The position numbers were made by a program, and so were the translations under genes. From JBCDCP01 sp039181495 (GTDB taxonomy: Bacteria; Pseudomonadota; Alphaproteobacteria; Rhizobiales; Tepidamorphaceae), in the NCBI GenBank assembly GCA_039181495.1, contig JBCDCP010000017.1, positions 1 to 30,421 on the forward strand: a DNA stretch of 30,421 nucleotides, written 5' to 3'. Shown in pieces: positions 16,305 to 25,612 of this stretch; the stretch's first letter is position 1, and every line of letters begins with the position of its first letter. The notes beneath the pieces were generated by a model. The model was not told the origin of the DNA and did not search any database. It was given only the letters and a program-made list of their open reading frames with translations.

Positions 16305-18140
16305 ATGCGAATCGTTCATAACCTGGCCGTCCCAGCGGCGTTCTTGAATAGCCTGACCGCAATTCTGCTACTCGGCTGGCTCCATGCGACAGCGAGCGCC
16401 AATGACCCTGAACTGGTGCACCGCCACGCGATTGCCATGCACGGAGAACCGAAATACGCAGCCGGATTCTCGCATTTCGATCACGTCAATCCCGATGCAC
16501 CGAAGGGGGGCTCGCTAACGCTCGCAGCGCGTGGAAGTTTTGACAGTATCAATCCCTTGATTGTTCGGGGAAACAGCGCTGCCGGCATAAGAGAATATGT
16601 CCTCGAGTCACTGATGGCACGGAGCTACGAGGAACCGTTCACGCTGTACGGGCTGTTGGCGGAATCAATCGCGACATCGCCTGATCGCAAAGTTGTTGAA
16701 TTCAAGCTGCGCGCTGAAGCCCGCTTCTCAACAGGCGAGCGGGTAACGGCCGACGACGTGCTGTTCACCTGGGAACTGTTAAGGACCAAAGGACGTCCCA
16801 ATCACCGCAACTTCTACAATCGCGTTGTCGAGGCGGAGAAAATCGATGCCAGGACGATCCGCTTCACATTCGATGAAAACGGAGATCGGGAGTTACCTCT
16901 GATCCTGGGGTTGATGCCGGTCCTGTCAGTGCAGCAAACCGATGCGGAAGCCTTCGAAGAGACCACCCTCGACGGGCTCGTCGGCTCGGGGCCTTACACG
17001 CTTGCCGAAGCGGAGCCAGGTGCGGCCGTCGTCTACCGGCGTAACCCGGACTACTGGGGGCGCGATTTGGCCGTCAATCAGGGGCGGTACAATTTCGACA
17101 CCATCCGCTACGACTACTACCGGGACGACAATGCGGTTTTCGAGGCCTTCAAAAAGGGCCTCTATGATATTCGCGGAGAAGGTGACCCTGCCCAATGGGC
17201 TACCGCGTACAACTTCCCTGCGGTGGATGACGGCCGTGTCTTGCTCGAAGAGCTTGAGACCGGATTGCCAAAGGGCATGCTGGCTTTTGTGCCCAACAAC
17301 CGTCGCCCGCCCTTTGATGATGTACGGGTCAGGAAGGCGTTGATCCGGGCCTTTGATTTCGAATGGATCAACCAGAGCCTCTATCACGGTCTCTATGAGC
17401 GGACAGGCAGCTTCTTCCAGGGGTCAGCGCTGTCCGCACGTGGCCAGGCGGCAGATGCTCCGGAACTGGCGCTGCTTGAGCCATGGAGCGACTACGTTGA
17501 ACCAGCTTTGCTGGATGGTACTGGCCAGATGCCGAGCACCGATGGATCGGGCCGCGACCGCAGCATGCTGCGGGACGCGCTAGGGCTGCTCAAACGGGCC
17601 GGGTTTGAATCGCGCGAGGGAAAACTGGTCAATGCGGGCACCGGTCAGCCATTTTCATTTGAGATCCTTGTGGCGAGCAGGGATCAGGAGAGACTGGCGC
17701 TGGCCTATGCGCGAACACTCGAACGGTTGGGAATCGAAGTGGCCGTAAGGCTGGTGGATTCCGCGCAGTATCAGCGGCGTCGCACCAGCTACGACTACGA
17801 CATGATCCAGTTTCGTTGGGGAGCATCACTTTCGCCAGGCAACGAACAGCGCTTCCGTTGGTCCAGTGAAGGCGTCAAGACCGAAGGAACGTTCAATTTC
17901 CCAGGAGTCAGCAACCCGGCCGTGGACGCCATGATCGACGCGCTCGTCGCAGCGCAGTCACGTGAAGACTTCGAGGCAGCGGTGCGCGCTCTGGATCGTG
18001 TGCTCCTGTCCGGGCACTACGTCATCCCGCTCTTCCACCTTCCGCGCCAGTGGGTTGCCCGCTGGAACAGGATTGATCGTCCACAACAGACACCACTGTT
18101 TGGCTTTCGCATCGACACATGGTGGGCAATTCCGGAATAA
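16305..18140 (+). CDS. YejA-like peptide-binding protein (ABC family 5)
   Basis: This 611-residue periplasmic solute-binding protein has a signal peptide (hydrophobic about residues 8-28, cleavage after ATASA near 32). It opens with the segment AIAMHGEPKYAAGFSHFDHVNPDAPKGG-like that marks the YejA/microcin C-binding branch of SBP_bac_5. Further family features are the SPDRKVVEF block, RFSTGERVTADDVLFTWE and the late VIPLFHLPRQWVARW. YejA in E. coli feeds the YejBEF permease for microcin C and oligopeptides. No yejB, yejE or yejF gene is in the window, so it is an orphan here. It is on the same strand as the next gene with a 70-bp gap. The family call is firm; the ligand is inferred. Confidence 0.9.
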   Translation: MRIVHNLAVPAAFLNSLTAILLLGWLHATASANDPELVHRHAIAMHGEPKYAAGFSHFDHVNPDAPKGGSLTLAARGSFDSINPLIVRGNSAAGIREYVLESLMARSYEEPFTLYGLLAESIATSPDRKVVEFKLRAEARFSTGERVTADDVLFTWELLRTKGRPNHRNFYNRVVEAEKIDARTIRFTFDENGDRELPLILGLMPVLSVQQTDAEAFEETTLDGLVGSGPYTLAEAEPGAAVVYRRNPDYWGRDLAVNQGRYNFDTIRYDYYRDDNAVFEAFKKGLYDIRGEGDPAQWATAYNFPAVDDGRVLLEELETGLPKGMLAFVPNNRRPPFDDVRVRKALIRAFDFEWINQSLYHGLYERTGSFFQGSALSARGQAADAPELALLEPWSDYVEPALLDGTGQMPSTDGSGRDRSMLRDALGLLKRAGFESREGKLVNAGTGQPFSFEILVASRDQERLALAYARTLERLGIEVAVRLVDSAQYQRRRTSYDYDMIQFRWGASLSPGNEQRFRWSSEGVKTEGTFNFPGVSNPAVDAMIDALVAAQSREDFEAAVRALDRVLLSGHYVIPLFHLPRQWVARWNRIDRPQQTPLFGFRIDTWWAIPE

Positions 18141-18210
18141 TTGCATTCGTCAACTGATTCCCCTGCGACGGGAATCATCGGGGGATACCGCGGCGGGAAA
18201 TCCCAAGACC

Positions 18211-19899
18211 ATGATATTATCTTCGTCGGCTCGCAGTGCCGAATGGGCACAGGTCGGGTATTTTGGTGGACAGACGCTGGATGGCGCTCTGGCAGCAGTC
18301 GTTGCACGACAACCCAGAGACGTGCTGCTGCAGTTCTGGGGCGCAAAATCCGAGCCCGCAATGCGGCTTACAGCAGTCGAAGTCGACGCCATTGTCAGCG
18401 CGGTCGCGGACGCTTTTCTCGACATTGGCCTGAAGCAGGATGACGCCCTGCTGGTTCAAGTTGCCCCGCGCTTGCATACGGTCCTGCTTCTGCTCGGCGC
18501 ATCAAGGGCCAATCTAGTCACCGTTCCGGTTCCGGGCATATCCAGCCGGAACTCACTGCGCAGACTTATGGAGAGAACCCGCGCCAAGGCCGCAATCATT
18601 GACCTCTCCGTTCCCAACGCCAACACACCCAAGGCCATGGTCGAAGCCACAACCGATGTGTTCGACATGCGGTTTCTGCTCAGTGTCGGTGGCACGGCTC
18701 CGGACGGAATCCTTCCACTCGACACCGTCCTGACCGGCGAGACCTGGGCCGGGCAGATGGCTCAGCCTGTGCCGCGGCCGGAAAGGCCGGCGGACCACGT
18801 CGCGATGGTGTGGCCGCAAACGGACGATTTGAATGCTCCGCTTCTGGCGCGGAGCCATAACGAACTGTTGGCAGCGGGACTGAACACCGTTCTGTCACTT
18901 GGTCTGAGCAGTGAGGACGCTCTGTTCTCGCCACTAATGCCGCAGCGGCTCTCAGGCCTCAGTACGACGATGATGGCGTGGTTGTTGACCGGTGCAACTC
19001 TGAACATCTCGGCCCCGCAGGACTGGGCAGCACTGCAAAACGCCATTGTCAGAAATGAAGACAGACGGCGGGTGGTCTGTTTGCCGGGCAAGCTCGCTGG
19101 GATTGTCGCACCTGCCCTACCCGCTCCGGCGGATGTGCTCCGTGTCTGGAATGATCCGATGGCACCGAGTGTTCAGGGCAGCACGATCGAGCCTTCAGCA
19201 GCGGGACATGGGCGGATCGTGGCCGATGCGATCAACATTGCCGAATGCGGCTTGCTGGTGCGCGGGCCGAGCACAACGCCATCGGCCCTGTCATTCGCCG
19301 GCAAGCGAAACGCAGAACAGGATTTGCCAAAGTTCGTCGAAGCAAAGCTGGCTGGTGGCGTCGAGAAGGCTGGCGATTTGCCTGATCGCGAGGGACTCAT
19401 CCGCGGTGAAATTCTGCTTAGCGGACCGGGCACGCCATCTGCCCCCTTTCCTGAGCCAACATCGGCAAACACCGAGGACACGAACAGTAGAGCACCATTG
19501 TTCGATGGCGGCTTCTTGAAGACCGGACTACGCGGACACCTGACGGATGGTCCCAAAGGCCCGGAAATCCACGTCATTGGTTCGGTCGACGCCGTTCGAC
19601 GCATCGGTTCCCGGACCTACAACCTTGGAGAACTGGACACTGCCTTGCGGGCGCTGCCAGGGGTGCGGGATGCGGCGGCATTCGAGATACCCGGGGGGCT
19701 GGCTGGTTCACGGATTGGCGCGGCGATCGTCCCAGACGCGGAGCCACCATCGCTGGATATGCTGCGGCGCAACCTGATTGATCGCGGACACTCGCCCCAC
19801 ACACTGCCGGTAAAGCTCTCAATTCTCACCGGCATTCCACGGTCGCCCGAAGGAGTAGTCAACAGGGACGCATTGGTCGTAGACCGATTGGCGGTATGA
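18211..19899 (+). CDS. degenerate ANL-superfamily (acyl-AMP ligase-like) protein
   Basis: This 562-residue protein has the fold-level layout of acyl-CoA synthetases but eroded catalytic motifs. The A8 hinge region is well kept (GSVDAVRRIGSRTYNLGELD), and the following LPGVRDAAAF is typical. In contrast, the phosphate-loop region corresponding to TSGTTGxPKG reads TDDLNAPLLARSH (about 204-216). The aspartate of the A7 YRTGD motif is L440 in KTGLRG. The A10 lysine that catalyses adenylation is V549 in IPRSPEGVVNR. Adenylation is therefore unlikely, and a binding or regulatory role is more plausible. The ATG at 18211 has only a weak, distant purine stretch (GGGAAA). It is followed after 77 bp by a receiver/GGDEF-like gene. 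Family membership is fairly sure; function is unknown. Confidence 0.75.
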   Translation: MILSSSARSAEWAQVGYFGGQTLDGALAAVVARQPRDVLLQFWGAKSEPAMRLTAVEVDAIVSAVADAFLDIGLKQDDALLVQVAPRLHTVLLLLGASRANLVTVPVPGISSRNSLRRLMERTRAKAAIIDLSVPNANTPKAMVEATTDVFDMRFLLSVGGTAPDGILPLDTVLTGETWAGQMAQPVPRPERPADHVAMVWPQTDDLNAPLLARSHNELLAAGLNTVLSLGLSSEDALFSPLMPQRLSGLSTTMMAWLLTGATLNISAPQDWAALQNAIVRNEDRRRVVCLPGKLAGIVAPALPAPADVLRVWNDPMAPSVQGSTIEPSAAGHGRIVADAINIAECGLLVRGPSTTPSALSFAGKRNAEQDLPKFVEAKLAGGVEKAGDLPDREGLIRGEILLSGPGTPSAPFPEPTSANTEDTNSRAPLFDGGFLKTGLRGHLTDGPKGPEIHVIGSVDAVRRIGSRTYNLGELDTALRALPGVRDAAAFEIPGGLAGSRIGAAIVPDAEPPSLDMLRRNLIDRGHSPHTLPVKLSILTGIPRSPEGVVNRDALVVDRLAV

Positions 19900-19976
19900 T
19901 CTGTGTCCCGCCTGAGTCGGTCCGGTGACGAAGCGCACCATCAGCAGTGCCGCCGCCAAGAGCTTGGAGTGCCTTG

Positions 19977-21341
19977 ATGCCACGTGCTGCGCGTGTGTTG
20001 GTCGTAGGAGCCGTGCAAAGCCGCGCGGCGGAAACCGCGCAGGTGCTCAGTGCACGCGGCTACAAGGCTGTTCTGTCCGATCCCGAAGAGGCCATCGTTG
20101 AGTTGCTAGCGGCTCGACGGCCCGACGTTATCCTGTTTGACCGACGTGGCGCACGACAGGACTCTCAGGTTTCAACCGCGCTCAACCAGTTTGCGGCTGC
20201 GGTGCGGGACACGGTTCTCTGGCAGCAACTCCCGTTTCTGATGCTGGAGGAGGACGAAAACGCCGAACTGGCAAATGACGCCTTGCTGCTGATCGATCGT
20301 CTCGGCCGTAATCCGTCTGATGCGGAAATCGATCATCGTGTGGCCGCCCTGGCCCGCCTCAGCACCATGCGCTCAGAGCTTGCACGTCGCTTGAGAACGG
20401 CAAACAGGATCGGCATCTCCGCCGACGTTAACATTGCTGCGCCAGGGTTCGTCGAAAGGCCCCACGTTCTCGTGGCAGGCGTTGGCCTGGGCCTACCCAA
20501 GATCCAGTCCGCACTAGGGGACCAGGCGACGGTGTTCGGCGTGCCTACTGCCAATCTGGCCCTCGACCATCTTGAGAACTTCTCTGTCGATCTCGTCTGT
20601 GTCGACTCGACGGAAGACATGAGCAAGGCGCTCGAAACGATTGCCGTCATGCGCCGAATGCCACGCTGGTGCGCTCTGCCGATCGTTGCAACAACCGATG
20701 CCGTCACAACGCCGGAAACACGCAAGATCATTCATGATTACGGCGCAACAGACACGATCGGACTGGAAGAAGACGATGCCCTGTCCGCCAGCCGGATCAC
20801 GGTGCTGATCCGCGAGCACCGCTATGCAATGGCAATCCAGCAAGCCTTCCGGGACATCGGCGAGCAACTCCAGCAGCCTGAAACCGGGCTTGCGGGTCGC
20901 GACTTCGCGCTGGCACATCTAATGGAGCTGATCCATGACTGCGACCGTCATGGCGATGGGTTTTCCGCCGTTGGCGTACAGATAAACACAAACGGTCCCG
21001 CCGCCGGTTTTGCCCGCGCCATATCCGGCGCACTGACAAGCATGGTGCGTGGCGAGGACCTCGCCGTATCGCTGTCGCCAGACCTGTTCATGATCATGTT
21101 GCCGGGCACCGATGGCCCGCAGGCTCGGATCATCCGCGACCGCGTCTCTGCGATTGTCGGCAGCACCGATTTCGGAGTCGATGAAGTTGGCCTGCCCCGG
21201 ATCGCACCAGTGAGCTACGCCATCACGTCCTATCATGCAGGCGACACTGCAGAGACGTTTGCTGCGCGCCTCCTTCAGGGCTTCGCCCCGACCGAGCGCC
21301 GCTCCGACCCCACTCTTGCCGACGAACTGGTGGGCGCATGA
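19977..21341 (+). CDS. REC-REC-GGDEF-like protein with degenerate active sites
   Basis: This 454-residue cytoplasmic protein resembles PleD in order. A receiver-like domain (about 5-105) contains a possible phospho-acceptor D55 in VILFDRR. A second receiver-like domain (about 162-280) has D210 in DLVCVDST. A C-terminal GGDEF-like domain (about 305-440) follows. In both receivers the acidic pair that should follow strand 1 is missing (VLVVGAVQ, VLVAGVGL). The GGDEF signature is replaced by SPDLF (367-371), embedded in the otherwise typical context AVSL...MIMLPGTDG. Cyclic-di-GMP synthesis is thus not expected. The ATG at 19977 has GGAG 8 bases upstream. Its stop overlaps the next start (ATGA), so the two are translationally coupled. 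It may be a scaffold or polarity factor; this is inference. Confidence 0.72.
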   Translation: MPRAARVLVVGAVQSRAAETAQVLSARGYKAVLSDPEEAIVELLAARRPDVILFDRRGARQDSQVSTALNQFAAAVRDTVLWQQLPFLMLEEDENAELANDALLLIDRLGRNPSDAEIDHRVAALARLSTMRSELARRLRTANRIGISADVNIAAPGFVERPHVLVAGVGLGLPKIQSALGDQATVFGVPTANLALDHLENFSVDLVCVDSTEDMSKALETIAVMRRMPRWCALPIVATTDAVTTPETRKIIHDYGATDTIGLEEDDALSASRITVLIREHRYAMAIQQAFRDIGEQLQQPETGLAGRDFALAHLMELIHDCDRHGDGFSAVGVQINTNGPAAGFARAISGALTSMVRGEDLAVSLSPDLFMIMLPGTDGPQARIIRDRVSAIVGSTDFGVDEVGLPRIAPVSYAITSYHAGDTAETFAARLLQGFAPTERRSDPTLADELVGA

Positions 21342-22009
21342 GCGACACGGAAAGCGCGCCGATCACGGTCGACATCGTGTCTGATGTCATGTGCCCGTGG
21401 TGCTATATTGGCAAACGCCGCTTTGAACGCGCATTGGCCGAACGCCCGGGCCTCGCCCTCGATGTTCGGTGGCGCGCATTCAAGCTCGACGCGACAATCC
21501 CGAAGGGTGGCGTCGATAGAGAGGAATACCTGTCGCGCAAATTCGGAGGTGCTGCTCAGGCATCAGCCATCTACGCCAACATCGAACAGGCTGGCGCCGC
21601 GGAACAACTGGCATTCGACTTTGCGTCGATCCGGCGCTCCCCCAACACGACCGATGCCCATCGGTTGATCCGCTGGAGCCATGGCGCCGGTGTGCAAGAT
21701 GATGTTGTCGAGGAGTTGTTCCACGCCTTCTTCGTTGCCGGCAGGGACGTTGAAGACCAGCAACTTCTGGCCGAAATCGGCGGTCGCAGCGGCATGGATG
21801 AAGCGCTGTTGCGTGAACTCCTGGACTCCGACAAGGATGTTGACGCGGTCGATGCCGAGATCGCCCATGCCCAGCAGCTCGGCATCGAAGGGGTTCCGTG
21901 CTTCGTCTTTGCCGGCCGCGTTGCGGTCATGGGCGCGCAGGAACCAGAAGGTCTGCTCGCGGCCATCGACAAGGCGCTTGCGCTTGGTGACGAACCACCC
22001 GCTGCCTGA
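21338..22009 (+). CDS. DsbA-family FrnE-like thiol oxidoreductase
   Basis: This 223-residue cytoplasmic protein (no signal peptide) is of the DsbA/FrnE/HCCA-isomerase branch of the thioredoxin fold. The active-site motif CPWC is at residues 19-22, in VDIVSDVMCPWCYIGKRRFE. The helical insertion covers about 60-150, and the cis-proline loop appears as GVPCFVFAGR near 186-195. Characterised FrnE (Deinococcus) is a cytoplasmic disulfide isomerase linked to oxidative stress; most homologues are uncharacterised. The start overlaps the upstream stop by four bases, so it is expressed with the receiver-like gene. It ends 14 bp from the convergent mfd stop. Confidence 0.9.
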   Translation: MSDTESAPITVDIVSDVMCPWCYIGKRRFERALAERPGLALDVRWRAFKLDATIPKGGVDREEYLSRKFGGAAQASAIYANIEQAGAAEQLAFDFASIRRSPNTTDAHRLIRWSHGAGVQDDVVEELFHAFFVAGRDVEDQQLLAEIGGRSGMDEALLRELLDSDKDVDAVDAEIAHAQQLGIEGVPCFVFAGRVAVMGAQEPEGLLAAIDKALALGDEPPAA

Positions 22010-22023
22010 TTGCAATGGCCAAG

Positions 22024-25000
22024 CTAGGCGGCTGTGGCAGCCGCTTCGGCGGCAAGGTCAGCAAGTTCACTGACGATTTTCGCCGTTCCCTTCAGCCGGT
22101 CATCGGCCTCCGGCCATATACGCGATAAAACAATCGAATGATCGGCGCGGATCTTGGCGCGCGGACCTTCTGAACTTATGAACTGGACGAGCCCGGCCGG
22201 GTTCTCGAAACGGTTATTGCGCAGGCCAAGAACAACGCCTTTCGGTCCGGCGTCCACCCGGGCCACACCGGCCCGCTTGCACAACAGCTTGATCTCGAGA
22301 ATAGCGACGAGGTCCTGCAATTCCGGCGGTGGCGGGCCGAAACGGTCAGCCATTTCAGCGGCCAGTTGATTGAGTTCACTCGCATCGATGGCTTGAGTGA
22401 AACGGCGATAGAGTGAGAGCCGTGTCTCGGTGTCGGGCACATAAGCCGAGGGGATCATGACCGGGACACCGAGGGTGAGCTGCGGTGACCAGTCATCGTC
22501 AAGCGCCGCACCACCATCCCGCAAGGACTGCACCGCCTCCTCAAGCATCGATTGATAGAGTTCGTAGCCGACTTCCTTGATGTGGCCGGACTGCTCTTCG
22601 CCGAGAAGATTGCCGGCACCGCGCAAGTCGAGATCGTGGCTCGCCAGCATGAACCCCGCACCGAGCCCTTCCAGCGATTGCAGGATTTTCAGCCGCTTTT
22701 CGGCAGCATCGGTCAGTTTGCGATTGGCGGGATGGGTAAAATAGGCATAGGCGCGGGTCTTCGACCGCCCAACACGGCCGCGTAGCTGGTAGAGCTGTGA
22801 CAACCCGAACACATCGGCCCGGTAGACGACGAGGGTGTTGGCCGTCGGAATATCAAGACCGGACTCAACGATTGCGGTCGACAGCAGCACATCGAACTTG
22901 CCATCGTATAAGTCCGACATGATGTCTTCGAGGTCGCTTGCTGGCATCTGCCCATGCGCCACCGATACGCTGACCTCGGGCACCGTCTCGGCAAGAAAAC
23001 TGCGCGCCTCGTCGAGGTCGGAAATCCGTGGGCAGACAAAGAACGACTGACCGCCGCGATACCGTTCACGCAGCAGAGCCTCCCTCAACACCAGTGGATC
23101 GAATGGCGACACATAACTTCGCACCGCCAGCCGATCGATCGGAGGCGTGGCAATCATCGAAAGATCACGCAGGCCCGTCATCGCCAGTTGCAACGTGCGT
23201 GGGATCGGTGTCGCTGACAGTGTCAGCACATGGACCGAGGCCCGCATTTCCTTCAGCCGCTCCTTGTGAGCGACACCAAAGTGCTGTTCCTCGTCAATCA
23301 CCACCAGTCCAAGGTTCTGAAACTGGACCGACTTTGACAAAAGCGCGTGCGTTCCAACAACAATGTCGACTGATCCGTCGGCGAGCCCGCGTTTGGTCTC
23401 GTTCAATTGCTTGCCACCAACCATGCGCGACGCTTGGGCAACATTCAGCGGGAAACCCCTGAAACGCTCGGCGAACGTTGCAAAATGCTGTCGCGCCAGC
23501 AGCGTTGTGGGTACGACGACGGCCACCTGCTTCCCTGAAGCCGCAGCGATGAAGGCCGCGCGCAGTGCCACCTCTGTCTTGCCAAAGCCAACATCGCCAC
23601 ACACCAGACGATCCATCGGATGGCCCGACTGGAGGTCCTCTTCCACGGCCTCAATGGCCTGCAATTGATCTTCGGTTTCGGGATAGGGGAAGCGGGCGCA
23701 GAATTCGTGGTAGAGCCCGTCGGGCGGGTCGAGCGGATCACCTTGGCGCAGCGCGCGCTTGGCCGCGATATCGATCAGCTTGCCCGCCATCTCGCGGATG
23801 CGTTCTTTCAGCCGCGCCTTGCGCGCCTGCCAGGCAACACCACCCAGCTTGTCGAGGACAACAGCTGTGTCCTCCGCGCCGTAACGAGACAACAGATCAA
23901 TGTTCTCGACCGGCAGAAACAGTTTGTCGCCACCAGCATAGTGCAGTTCGGCGCATTCATGCGGTGCGCCCGCTGCAGCCACGGTGGCAAGGCCAGCGAA
24001 TTGTCCGATGCCGTGTTCGACATGGACGATGTAATCGCCTTCAGACAGGCTTGACGCGGCCATGATCGCGTCAGCCGGCCGACGGGTCTTACGCTTTGGC
24101 CTGACAAAACGTTCGCCAAGGATGTCCTGCTCGCCGATGACAACCAGCGGACCGATTTCAAATCCGTGTTCGAGCGGCAGTGTGAACAGCGAGATAGGCT
24201 CGTCCGCTTGCGGCTGCAGCAACGGCCCTGGCCCCTCAATGGCGCGAAACGCCGACAATCCGTGATCGGACAGCATATCAGCCATCCGCGCCTGCGAACC
24301 TTCAGAGAAACAGGCAATCCCAACAGTCCGGCCTTGGCTCCGCAAATCCCTGATATGGCCGATCAGAGCATCGTAGACATTGCGCCCGGCATCCTGCCGT
24401 TCGGGGGCAAAGCTCCGCCCGACGTTTGCAGCCAGATCTATGATCTGCGTACTGCTCCCCGCATCAGGCACCGATCCCGGTGACAGATCAAGCCGCATCC
24501 TGGAAGCAAAGCCCTGACGCCACTCCTCTTCATCGAGATATAGCCTGTCCGGTGGCAGGGGCTTGTAAACAGATGCCGCCTCTCCCTTGGCTTCATCCAG
24601 CGCTGTCCGCCGGGCATCATAGTAGTCATCGACCTGCGCGCGACGTTCGGAAAAGGCATCGTCAGCCAACGGGTCGAGTAGGACCGGTGCCCCGTCGGCA
24701 TAGCCGAACAGCGTTGCCAACTGATCGTGGAACAGCGGTAGCCAATGCTCGGCCCCATTGTAACGACGTCCCACCGCAACGGACTCATACAGCGCGTCGC
24801 CCTTGGTCATCCCGCCGAACTCGGCGCGGTATCCATCACGGAAGCGGTCAATGGCATCCTGGCTGAGCACAACTTCGCTCATGGGCTTGAGGTCCAATGC
24901 GCCAAGTTGGCTCAAGGTCCGCTGCGTGCCGGCATCGAAGCTGCGGATGCTCTCCAGCGTGTCGCCAAAGAAGTCGAGCCGCACCGGCTCGTCATGACCA

Positions 25001-25590
25001 GCTGCGAACAGATCGATAATGCCGCCGCGTACCGCGTACTCGCCCTCTTCGCGCACCGTGCTTGTGCGCATGAAACCATTGCGCTCCAACCATGCCGCGA
25101 TCGTCTCCATGTTGAAGGCCCGTCCCGGCCGCATATCGAGTACTGCCTGGCGAACGAAGTCCGGTGCGGGCAGCCGCTGCATGGCAGCGCCAACAGTCGC
25201 CGCAAGAATGCGGATATGGCCGTCGCGCGGTGCTGTGAGCTCCGCAAGTGCACTCAATCGATCAGACAGGACGCCTGAGGATGGCGAAACCCGGTCATAG
25301 GGCAAGCAATCCCACCCTGGCAGCGTGATGACGTCGACATCCGGCGCAAAGAAGTGCAGCGTTTCGGCCAACGCACGCAAGCGCGGCGCATCGCGGGTTA
25401 GAAAGACCAGATCGACGCGCCGATCGCCATGGTGGCGCATGTGGGCTGCGGCGGCGATGTGTTGTGCGACAAGTGCATCCACACCTTCGGGGGCGCTTGC
25501 AAGGTGAGTCCGGCCTGCCGCACTGAAATCGAGCGCATCAATCGCTGCGGGCAGCGCAAACCGGTTCTCTCGTGACTGACTTTTCGGCAT
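22024..25590 (-). CDS. mfd: transcription-repair coupling factor Mfd
   Basis: Mfd displaces RNA polymerase stalled at DNA lesions and recruits UvrA for nucleotide excision repair. At 1188 residues the length fits the family. In order it has the UvrB-like N-terminal part (LPGWDCLPYDRVSPS, and GGIIDLF), and the RNA-polymerase-interacting Tudor-like domain (SEGDYIVHVEHGIGQFAGL at about 510). Next comes the RecG-like SF2 translocase with Walker A GDVGFGKTE (starting at residue 665), motif II DEEQHFG and SATPIPRTL. The second RecA lobe carries QLRGRVGRS, and a TRCF C-terminal domain ends the protein. The ATG at 25590 is preferred over a TTG at 25596; neither has a good ribosome-binding site. It lies 22 bp after sdhE and is probably translated from the same mRNA. 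Confidence 0.97.
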   Translation of the reverse strand: MPKSQSRENRFALPAAIDALDFSAAGRTHLASAPEGVDALVAQHIAAAAHMRHHGDRRVDLVFLTRDAPRLRALAETLHFFAPDVDVITLPGWDCLPYDRVSPSSGVLSDRLSALAELTAPRDGHIRILAATVGAAMQRLPAPDFVRQAVLDMRPGRAFNMETIAAWLERNGFMRTSTVREEGEYAVRGGIIDLFAAGHDEPVRLDFFGDTLESIRSFDAGTQRTLSQLGALDLKPMSEVVLSQDAIDRFRDGYRAEFGGMTKGDALYESVAVGRRYNGAEHWLPLFHDQLATLFGYADGAPVLLDPLADDAFSERRAQVDDYYDARRTALDEAKGEAASVYKPLPPDRLYLDEEEWRQGFASRMRLDLSPGSVPDAGSSTQIIDLAANVGRSFAPERQDAGRNVYDALIGHIRDLRSQGRTVGIACFSEGSQARMADMLSDHGLSAFRAIEGPGPLLQPQADEPISLFTLPLEHGFEIGPLVVIGEQDILGERFVRPKRKTRRPADAIMAASSLSEGDYIVHVEHGIGQFAGLATVAAAGAPHECAELHYAGGDKLFLPVENIDLLSRYGAEDTAVVLDKLGGVAWQARKARLKERIREMAGKLIDIAAKRALRQGDPLDPPDGLYHEFCARFPYPETEDQLQAIEAVEEDLQSGHPMDRLVCGDVGFGKTEVALRAAFIAAASGKQVAVVVPTTLLARQHFATFAERFRGFPLNVAQASRMVGGKQLNETKRGLADGSVDIVVGTHALLSKSVQFQNLGLVVIDEEQHFGVAHKERLKEMRASVHVLTLSATPIPRTLQLAMTGLRDLSMIATPPIDRLAVRSYVSPFDPLVLREALLRERYRGGQSFFVCPRISDLDEARSFLAETVPEVSVSVAHGQMPASDLEDIMSDLYDGKFDVLLSTAIVESGLDIPTANTLVVYRADVFGLSQLYQLRGRVGRSKTRAYAYFTHPANRKLTDAAEKRLKILQSLEGLGAGFMLASHDLDLRGAGNLLGEEQSGHIKEVGYELYQSMLEEAVQSLRDGGAALDDDWSPQLTLGVPVMIPSAYVPDTETRLSLYRRFTQAIDASELNQLAAEMADRFGPPPPELQDLVAILEIKLLCKRAGVARVDAGPKGVVLGLRNNRFENPAGLVQFISSEGPRAKIRADHSIVLSRIWPEADDRLKGTAKIVSELADLAAEAAATAA

Positions 25591-25612
25591 TTTCAAACGC
25601 GATCAGTCGCTC

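Noticed and set aside
19977..21341. Active diguanylate cyclase
   Set aside because: The signature position reads SPDLF and the upstream substrate-binding residues of GGDEF domains are not recognisable.
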